A stretch of DNA of 11,575 nt from an uncultured bacterium. GTDB lineage: Bacteria > Patescibacteriota > Minisyncoccia > Phycocordibacterales > UBA9973. Positions 5,650 through 11,575 of the stretch are shown here, in pieces. The stretch is taken from NCBI GenBank assembly GCA_903825265.1, contig CAIJZW010000081.1:1-11575 (forward strand), in the 5' to 3' direction. How positions within the stretch are numbered: the stretch's first letter is position 1; each line of letters begins with the position of its first letter. The position numbers and the translations under genes are program-made. Under the pieces are notes generated by a model. That model worked only from the letters and a program-made list of their open reading frames with translations. It had not been told where the DNA came from and made no database searches.

Positions 5650-8625
5650 TTATTTATAAATTTCTGCACGCTTACAATATTCACATTCAGTATCTTTACC
5701 ATAAGAATTATAATTACAAGGAAGATTCACCCAGTCACTACTTTTTATTAAGGTATCATAATCTTCAATATCTTTTATAAGTAAAAATATTTCTTCTTTA
5801 CTAATCCTTCGACTATAAATCGCTTCTTTTTCATTTTTCGCTTCTAAAAATTCTAATCTTGATTCTATGACTTCTTTATTCCATTTAGGACTTTCCTTGA
5901 GTAAATAAGAATACATTGCAAGTTGACGAAGATAATTATTCATTCTTCCATCCTCCCCTATTTTCTCTATATCATTTTTCTTTTTTAAACTACCAGTTTT
6001 AAAGTCAGTAACACAAACTTCTCCACCAACTAAATTTTCTATAAGATCTATCTTTCCATAAATATTCAAATGAGGAAATCTGTCGTCTTTAAATGAAATG
6101 CTTTTTTCATTTTCGTGATTTTTTGAAATATCCTTCAGACGATTTTTAACCCACTTAGAAATAATTTCGAAGACTTCTTTTTCAACTTGTTTATATTTTG
6201 TCTCATTTTGATATTTTCTTTTCTGAACTTCAGAATAAACAATTTTTTCTATTTCTTTTTCAGTAGGATATTTTTCCATTTTCAAAATAACATCTATTGC
6301 TCCATGAACAGCATTACCAAATTCTAAACTTTCACCTATTGGTTCAGGTAATTGCAATAAATTTCTAAAATACCATTTCCAAGGACATTCAAAAAAGTTA
6401 TTAAGAAGTGATACTGACACATTTCTCTCTTCATATTCTTTAGAGACAAGACTAGTAAGTTCTTTTAATTTAAAACTTTCTTTTTTTTCTTCTTTCTTTT
6501 CGATATAAGCTCTTGGGTCATGTTTGAGTATATTTTTCTCAGTTAAAGATATATCTTGTTTTTCAAAAATTCCTTCAGGTAAATCAGCTATAACTGAAAA
6601 TAAAAATTGATCCGCACCTTGATATGAATGAATAGAATAAGAAAGAGTACAAAATCTTTTTGCTCTTGTAATCGCAACATAAAGCTGACGTTTTACAACA
6701 GCTTCATCTTTTTGTTCGATACGAGCTTCAATACTAAGAGGTAAAGCAAAAGCTTGTTTTTTGCCAGACATTAGCGATTTCTCATCCATATGAGCAATCC
6801 AAACATAATCAAATTCCAAACCTTTTGATGCATGAAGCGTAATAACCTTTACTCCTTCATCTTTACCAAAAACAGCTAATGGAATATTCTCATCATAAGA
6901 AGAAAGTCTCTCAATAAAATCTAAAAATTCTTTCAAGGTTAGTTTTGGATTTTTTTCTATTTGAGAGAGGGCTAAATGAAGGATACTACGAACTACTTCT
7001 ACCCTCATCACCAACTCTTCATGAGTCGTAGCTTCACTTAATAAAAATTCATCACCAACTAATTGAATAAGAGAGTAAACATTAAGATTGCTCGATTCTT
7101 TTACCCAATGAGATAACTTTTCAATCCAAATTTTAACATTATCATTTTTATCAAAAAGTGTTGGTTTTTCTTCCACTAAGCTTATTAGTGAATTCTTCTT
7201 CATTTCATACTCACTCACAAATTTATGTGCGAGAAGAGGTGGAATACCAGAAAATTTATCAAAAAGTGATTCTGAAAAATAAATATTATCACTTGGATTA
7301 TTAATTATTTTAAAAACTCTTAAAAGAGAATTAAATTCTACTGAATCAAAAAGTCGTAAAGTATCTCGCCCTGAAACTTTTAAGCCCATATCTGAGAGTA
7401 CCACCATGGCACTTCTTGCTTGTTTATTCTTAGGAACAAGAACCGCGCAATTATTTATATCTACTCCATTTTTAATTTTTTCTTTTATATCAAGAGCGCA
7501 AGTAATTATTTCATCACGAGGATAATCACATTCAACCAAACGAAGTGGATGCGATTCTTTATGATGACTTACAAGTTTTTCTTTCGTTAAAGTACTCTCT
7601 AGTAATTGATGTGATGAATCAAGGATAACTTGAGTCGAACGATAATTATCTAATAGTGTAATTAACTTTGCTTCGCCAAAATTATATTTAAATCCTTCAA
7701 AATAAGAAAGTGATGCCCCTCCAAATCCATAAATTAATTGACGATCATCCCCAACAACGAAAATATTTGGTTTCTCTATTTCACCCCAAACTTTTTGTAA
7801 AAACTCATTCTGTACACCACTTGAATCTTGGTGTTCATCAATAAGAATATAAAGATACCTCTCACGAATTGTATCGCGAACATCATCAGATTCTTCTATT
7901 ATTTTTATAACCATTTCAAGAACATCATCATAATCTAAAACATTTTGCTCTTTTTTTATTAATTCATAGAGGTCGTAAAATTTTACAACTTCTCTTGTCT
8001 TATTTAGACTTTCAATTTTCCTAATAACATCCTTTTTGAGTTGCCCTTTATTTTCACCACGAGTTAAAATACTATCTTCACTTTCTTCTAAATTCTTTAT
8101 ATCTTTTTCTATTTCAATTAAAAAATCTTCTGGAGAAAGTCTATCTTTTTTAAATAAAGAAATTAAAGACTTTAAATCCCGAAAATGTCTTGACTCATCA
8201 GAACGAGGACGAATATGTTGCCAAACATTTTTCTGTAAAATATCATCATAAATAGATATAGAATCGGTATCATCTAAAAGTTTCGGCATTGTAGAAAGAC
8301 CAAGAACATTATAAAATTCCTCAATTATTTTCATCCCAAAACTATGAAATGTAAATATATTTACATTTGAACTGGTAGGGCCAATATATTTTCGTAGTCT
8401 TTCTTTCATTGCACTAACACCAGAATTTGTAAAAGTTAAACACAAAATTCCATCTGGACTTGTATCTGTTTTCTTCAAAATATTACCAATTCTAAGAGTT
8501 AGAATCTGAGTTTTCCCAGTCCCAGGTCCAGCAATAACCATAACAGGTCCATCAATATAATCTACGGCTTCAAGCTGTTTTTTATTTAATTTTTTATATG
8601 CTTCATCAAATTCTTGATTTACCAT
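5650..8625 (-). CDS. UvrD/PcrA-type DNA helicase fused to a PD-(D/E)XK nuclease with Fe-S-type cysteines
   Basis: This is a superfamily 1A 3'-5' DNA helicase of 991 residues (numbered from the chosen start) with a C-terminal nuclease. Helicase motifs: Q-motif LNKKQLEAV, Walker A GPGTGKT (33-39), DEHQD (263-267), VVGDDRQLIYGFGG, DNYRST, VITLHASKGLEFD, and motif VI QLYVAITRAKR (647-657). From about 735 comes a PD-(D/E)XK domain of the AddB/RecB type: H774 in GNAVHG, D860 in GKIDLIE, D874 and K876 in TDFKTG, then QLAMYSYLL. C747 (FFECPW) and C970, C981, C984 at the end match the one-plus-three cysteine layout of the 4Fe-4S staple in AddB and Cas4 nucleases. The likely role is processing broken DNA ends. 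A longer in-frame start at 8679 would overlap the racemase gene by 46 bases; the ATG at 8625 leaves an 8-base gap and begins just before the conserved fold, so I prefer it. Confidence 0.88.
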   Translation of the reverse strand: MVNQEFDEAYKKLNKKQLEAVDYIDGPVMVIAGPGTGKTQILTLRIGNILKKTDTSPDGILCLTFTNSGVSAMKERLRKYIGPTSSNVNIFTFHSFGMKIIEEFYNVLGLSTMPKLLDDTDSISIYDDILQKNVWQHIRPRSDESRHFRDLKSLISLFKKDRLSPEDFLIEIEKDIKNLEESEDSILTRGENKGQLKKDVIRKIESLNKTREVVKFYDLYELIKKEQNVLDYDDVLEMVIKIIEESDDVRDTIRERYLYILIDEHQDSSGVQNEFLQKVWGEIEKPNIFVVGDDRQLIYGFGGASLSYFEGFKYNFGEAKLITLLDNYRSTQVILDSSHQLLESTLTKEKLVSHHKESHPLRLVECDYPRDEIITCALDIKEKIKNGVDINNCAVLVPKNKQARSAMVVLSDMGLKVSGRDTLRLFDSVEFNSLLRVFKIINNPSDNIYFSESLFDKFSGIPPLLAHKFVSEYEMKKNSLISLVEEKPTLFDKNDNVKIWIEKLSHWVKESSNLNVYSLIQLVGDEFLLSEATTHEELVMRVEVVRSILHLALSQIEKNPKLTLKEFLDFIERLSSYDENIPLAVFGKDEGVKVITLHASKGLEFDYVWIAHMDEKSLMSGKKQAFALPLSIEARIEQKDEAVVKRQLYVAITRAKRFCTLSYSIHSYQGADQFLFSVIADLPEGIFEKQDISLTEKNILKHDPRAYIEKKEEKKESFKLKELTSLVSKEYEERNVSVSLLNNFFECPWKWYFRNLLQLPEPIGESLEFGNAVHGAIDVILKMEKYPTEKEIEKIVYSEVQKRKYQNETKYKQVEKEVFEIISKWVKNRLKDISKNHENEKSISFKDDRFPHLNIYGKIDLIENLVGGEVCVTDFKTGSLKKKNDIEKIGEDGRMNNYLRQLAMYSYLLKESPKWNKEVIESRLEFLEAKNEKEAIYSRRISKEEIFLLIKDIEDYDTLIKSSDWVNLPCNYNSYGKDTECEYCKRAEIYK

Positions 8626-8633
8626 GATTTTAT

Positions 8634-9413
8634 TTATTTTAAATTTACTAATTCTATTTTTATATCTTCCCCAAACCATTTATTCTTAAAATTTTTAAAA
8701 ATATCATTCTCTTTTGTTACCAGTATAGACATCGTCCCATTATGTGAAAAAAATGCTTCTCTATCTGGAAATTCTATAAAATAATCTTTTAAATATTTAG
8801 GAATTAATTCTTCTTGATAAACCCAATCTTTTATAAAAGGAAATACCTTTTTAAAATCATTTCTAACTATTCCATAATGAGTACAGAGTAATGCTCCTTT
8901 CGTAATATCATTTGAAATTTTGTTTTTAAAAGAAGAAATATAAGAATGAGTATCTCCCCCATTTTCTATCAGACCTGCAAGCTCTGGCATAGGAGTTTTA
9001 ATATACTTTTTCAAATTCTCTTGAAAAAAATTTTCATATACTTCTGACTCACAAGTACGAGATGTTGCAAATATAGCAACAGTGCCATCTTGTCCAATAG
9101 ATTCTACTGTTGGACGAACAATCCCAAAAAGAATTTTGCCAAAATACTTTTCGTCTTTCCAAATACGTAATCTATCATAGATAGTTGAACTAATAGTATT
9201 ACAAGCAAGAATAACTCCTTTGCATTCTTTCTCTCCATATAGATAATCTAGGGCTTTTGTAGTCAGCAAAAAAAGCTCATCTGGAGTTTTATTACCATAA
9301 GATACATTTAGCTGATCACCTAAAAAAACATAATCATACATAGGCAATTCAGCTTTTAAATGATTTAAAATCCAAAGTCCACCAAGCCCAGAATCGAAAA
9401 TACCAATATTCAT
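8634..9413 (-). CDS. murI: Glutamate racemase family protein
   Basis: This 259-residue protein belongs to the Asp/Glu racemase superfamily and probably converts L-glutamate to D-glutamate for peptidoglycan. It opens with IGIFDSGLGG (3-12, D7 and S8), followed by LGD...SYGNKTPDEL (31-47), the family's substrate-binding region. Both catalytic cysteines are present: C71 in ACNTIS and C177 in LCTHYG (with H179). E150 sits where MurI has a conserved Glu. It is divergent in places: the usual GCTHYPLL reads LCTHYGIV, and the Cys-Pro-Leu before the conserved Glu region is replaced, so a different amino-acid substrate cannot be excluded. The gene starts 22 bases after the methyltransferase stop. Its start codon is centred in a perfect inverted repeat and lies 9 bases after an extended -10 box, so it may be transcribed and regulated separately from the genes upstream. 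Confidence 0.85.
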   Translation of the reverse strand: MNIGIFDSGLGGLWILNHLKAELPMYDYVFLGDQLNVSYGNKTPDELFLLTTKALDYLYGEKECKGVILACNTISSTIYDRLRIWKDEKYFGKILFGIVRPTVESIGQDGTVAIFATSRTCESEVYENFFQENLKKYIKTPMPELAGLIENGGDTHSYISSFKNKISNDITKGALLCTHYGIVRNDFKKVFPFIKDWVYQEELIPKYLKDYFIEFPDREAFFSHNGTMSILVTKENDIFKNFKNKWFGEDIKIELVNLK

Positions 9414-9425
9414 AATATTGGTATT
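9399..9425. repeat. Perfect 12-base inverted repeat centred on the murI start codon
   Basis: Arms at 9399-9410 (AATACCAATATT) and 9414-9425 (AATATTGGTATT) are exact reverse complements, separated by three bases that are the racemase ATG on the minus strand. The coding-side arm encodes residues 2-5 (Asn-Ile-Gly-Ile), part of the conserved MurI start. The upstream arm overlaps the last three bases of the -10 box. It could be a DNA operator or, in read-through RNA, a hairpin holding the start codon in its loop. Confidence 0.85.
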
Positions 9426-9431
9426 ATAGCA
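9423..9431 (-). promoter_or_regulatory. Extended -10 promoter of murI, near-leaderless
   Basis: On the minus strand this reads TGCTATAAT, a perfect TGnTATAAT extended -10 element in the 22-base gap after the methyltransferase gene. Transcription would start near 9416, three bases before the ATG at 9413. It partly overlaps the inverted repeat at 9399-9425. I see no convincing -35 box, which extended -10 promoters often do without. Confidence 0.6.
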
Positions 9432-9435
9432 CTAT

Positions 9436-10122
9436 TTATTTAGTCAGATAAGCAAGCCAATAATCACGCTTATAAATACGGGAATTAAAGGTTGTATAAC
9501 TTGTTTTTTTCTCTAAGTGTAAAATTTTGAAATATTTACCATACATCTTTATAAAATCGGGACGAGAGAAAACTCTTTCTGTTAATCCTATCTCTTTTAT
9601 AATATAAGTATCATATTCTCTACCAGGACTCTCTCTTAATAAATTTTTTACATTTTTATTGCCATCTTTACACAGAGCTCTAACAAATAAATACCCACCA
9701 TTTTTCAACACTCTATCAATTTCTCTTAAATAAATATTTCTACCTTCTTCATTTAAAGAATTTGAAGAAGTTACATCTAAAATAACATCGATAGATTTAT
9801 CTTCTATGTTATATGGTTCACCTATATCACCTAGTCTATAATCAACAGTTAACCCTAATTCACCTGCGCGAATCTTAGCAATACTTAATGCAGTTTTTGA
9901 AATTTCAATTCCAATTACTTTATTTTCTAAATCTGCCAAATAATTTGAATTTCTCCCTGTGCCACAACCAAGATCTAAAATAGATTTATTCTCTACTCTA
10001 TATTTTTGATCTTTTTTTAAAAACTTAAAGAATCGCAAAGTATCTGCTTGCGGTTCTTCATTTTTTGTAACAAGCAATGGATTTCTATATTCTTTTTCCC
10101 ATACATTACCTTGGTGTGACAT
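9436..10122 (-). CDS. Class I SAM-dependent methyltransferase, substrate unknown
   Basis: This 228-residue protein has a Rossmann-type methyltransferase core. The SAM-binding motif I is ILDLGCGTGRNS (48-59). The acidic residue that binds the ribose is E73 in VIGIEIS, and GDI at 98-100 marks the adenine-binding loop. IDVILDVTSSNSL (111-123) is the motif IV strand, and VLKNGGYLFVRA (138-149) is the strand and turn typical of the methyltransferase 11/25 and TehB-like groups. The region after residue 150 is Lys/Tyr-rich with no recognisable substrate domain, and no membrane segment is seen. It starts 15 bases after pyruvate kinase stops, without a Shine-Dalgarno site or separate promoter, so the two are probably on one transcript. 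The neighbours do not reveal the substrate. The family call is firm; any specific role would be a guess. Confidence 0.85.
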   Translation of the reverse strand: MSHQGNVWEKEYRNPLLVTKNEEPQADTLRFFKFLKKDQKYRVENKSILDLGCGTGRNSNYLADLENKVIGIEISKTALSIAKIRAGELGLTVDYRLGDIGEPYNIEDKSIDVILDVTSSNSLNEEGRNIYLREIDRVLKNGGYLFVRALCKDGNKNVKNLLRESPGREYDTYIIKEIGLTERVFSRPDFIKMYGKYFKILHLEKKTSYTTFNSRIYKRDYWLAYLTK

Positions 10123-10137
10123 AAATTTTAATCTTTA

Positions 10138-11559
10138 TTATAAAGTCTCTACCATCATCATATTAGTTGCACCTCCTTTTTTCTCCCACTGAGAACATGT
10201 TGTAATCACAATCTTATCTCCTTTACTTGCAATTTTTTCTTTAATACAAAAATTTCTAACGGCTTTAAAAACTTCTATATCTAAGGCTGTAGTATAATTA
10301 TTAACTTTCAAAGGTAAGCAACCAAATGAAGCACATAATTGATGAGAAGTTATCTCTTCTGAAGTTACAGCTACTATGAAAGGAGTTGGTTTATGACGAG
10401 ATATCATACGAGCAGTAAAACCACTTTTTGTTAGAGCAACAATAACTTTCGCTCCTACATCATGAGCAGTCTTTACAACTGAACCTGTAATAGAATCTGT
10501 TACATCTATTTCACCCCTACATCCTTCATGTACAATCTTTCTTTCAGGAAAATTATGTTCTATATCAAGAGCAACTTTTGTCATAACTTTTACTGCTTCT
10601 ACCGGGTAATCACCTAATGTTGTTTCTTCTGAAAGCATTACTGCATCTGTACCATCTAATATAGCATTAGCAATATCAGAAACTTCTGCACGAGTTGGCA
10701 CTGGAGATTTAATCATAGACTCAAGCATTTGAGTAGCAGTTATCACAATTTTACCAGCATCATTACATTTCTTTATAAGCATCTTTTGTATCATTGGAAC
10801 TTTTTCAGCTGGAACTTCAATAGCTAAATCTCCACGAGCAACCATAAGCCCATCACACAAATCCAGAATAGCATCTATATTTTTAACAGCTTGAGGAGTT
10901 TCTATTTTTGCTATTATCAAAGCTTTTGATTTTCTTTTATTTAAAATATCTCTAAGCTCGATAACATCTTCAGGTTTACGAACAAAAGAAAAAGCAAAAA
11001 AATCTACTTTATTTTTTATTCCAAATTCTATATCTTTCTTATCTTTATCTGTAAGAGAATTAACCGAGATATCAGAATCTGGAAGATTAACACCACGACG
11101 TCCTTTTGTATCCCCTCCTACCAAAATCTTACATAGAACTTCATTACCTTTTACACTCATAACTTCAAACTTCTTTTTACCATCATCAACCATTATTTTA
11201 TCACCTATCTTTACTTCTTTTGCGAATAAAGGATAATTTATAGAAACGTGTTTTTCATCACCAACTATTTTTTCAGTTGTAATAGTTATTGTATCTCCTG
11301 CTTTAAGATTAACTCTTTCTTGATAAAATTCTCCTAAACGGATCTTGGGACCAGAAAGATCTTGCATAATAGCTCCTGTTATACCAGTACTCTTTATAGC
11401 TTTTTTAAAGTTATCAACTTTTTCTTGATGTTCTTTAAAATCACCATGTGAAAAATTTAAACGAACAATATTCATACCGGCCTTAAGAAGAGAAGAAAGT
11501 CTTTCAACTGAAGTTGTTACTGGTCCTATTGTTGCTACAATTTTTGTTTTTTTGATCAT
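10138..11559 (-). CDS. pyk: Pyruvate kinase
   Basis: Pyruvate kinase transfers phosphate from phosphoenolpyruvate to ADP, the last ATP-yielding step of glycolysis, in the cytoplasm. At 473 residues it has the normal bacterial length. The barrel opens with KTKIVATIGP (4-13) and NIVRLNFSHG (30-39). MQDLSGPKIRLG (65-76) leads into the B domain (about 77-170). The active site is intact: K218 and E220 in IIAKIE, D244 in VARGDLA, and T276 in ITATQMLESM. The C-terminal regulatory-type domain covers about 355-473. The ATG at 11559 starts directly before the conserved KTKIVATIGP, so the gene is complete, but only 16 bases lie upstream in the window and its promoter cannot be seen. It leads the minus-strand block, with the methyltransferase 15 bases downstream. 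Confidence 0.97.
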   Translation of the reverse strand: MIKKTKIVATIGPVTTSVERLSSLLKAGMNIVRLNFSHGDFKEHQEKVDNFKKAIKSTGITGAIMQDLSGPKIRLGEFYQERVNLKAGDTITITTEKIVGDEKHVSINYPLFAKEVKIGDKIMVDDGKKKFEVMSVKGNEVLCKILVGGDTKGRRGVNLPDSDISVNSLTDKDKKDIEFGIKNKVDFFAFSFVRKPEDVIELRDILNKRKSKALIIAKIETPQAVKNIDAILDLCDGLMVARGDLAIEVPAEKVPMIQKMLIKKCNDAGKIVITATQMLESMIKSPVPTRAEVSDIANAILDGTDAVMLSEETTLGDYPVEAVKVMTKVALDIEHNFPERKIVHEGCRGEIDVTDSITGSVVKTAHDVGAKVIVALTKSGFTARMISRHKPTPFIVAVTSEEITSHQLCASFGCLPLKVNNYTTALDIEVFKAVRNFCIKEKIASKGDKIVITTCSQWEKKGGATNMMMVETL

Positions 11560-11575
11560 ATGATTTTGTTATTAA

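Noticed and set aside
8036..8251. Plus-strand open frame of 71 codons
   Set aside because: Antisense to the helicase gene; low-complexity Ser/Phe/Lys product typical of shadow frames.
8626..8679. Longer helicase start adding 18 residues
   Set aside because: It would overlap the racemase gene by 46 bases and adds a basic stretch outside the conserved fold; the ATG at 8625 fits the 8-base gap.
36..11559. Alternative genetic code with UGA read as glycine, known in some CPR groups
   Set aside because: All eight genes are full length without reading through any TGA, and their stops are TAA or TAG, so nothing here requires recoding.

Overview
The window is about 11.6 kb of AT-rich, very gene-dense DNA with eight protein genes, all read from the minus strand. 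No intergenic gap exceeds 95 bases. I see no tRNA, rRNA, CRISPR array, insertion sequence or phage module. All eight genes end in TAA or TAG and are open through their full family domains, which fits the ordinary bacterial code. The low GC, trimmed housekeeping proteins, long secreted Ser/Thr-rich proteins and S74 tail-fibre-like surface protein suggest a small-genome Patescibacteria/CPR bacterium, probably Parcubacteria-like. That placement is inference from gene style; no rRNA gene is present to confirm it.

In the direction of transcription (right to left) the order is: pyruvate kinase (11559-10138), a class I SAM methyltransferase (10122-9436), a glutamate racemase family protein (9413-8634), a UvrD/PcrA-type helicase fused to a PD-(D/E)XK nuclease with iron-sulphur-type cysteines (8625-5650), phenylalanyl-tRNA synthetase alpha (5585-4878) and beta (4871-3078), a strong two-way hairpin terminator (3011-3053), a membrane-anchored S74 fibre-like protein (2982-1057) and a secreted cysteine-containing surface protein (1040-36). 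The first six form a housekeeping block covering glycolysis, wall precursor supply, DNA repair and translation. The last two form a separate cell-surface unit behind the terminator and their own promoter.

Three points stand out. (1) Three starts that open after a gap (racemase, pheS and the S74 gene) each have a perfect TATAAT 9-11 bases before the ATG, two with the TG extension. Transcription would begin at or a few bases before the start codon, so these messages look leaderless or nearly so. None of the eight genes has a Shine-Dalgarno sequence. (2) The racemase start codon is the 3-base centre of a perfect 12+12 base inverted repeat that also overlaps its -10 box. (3) Phenylalanyl-tRNA synthetase is reduced: alpha lacks the N-terminal coiled coil, and beta lacks the OB-fold (B2) insertion and part of the catalytic-like module, while active-site and editing motifs are kept.
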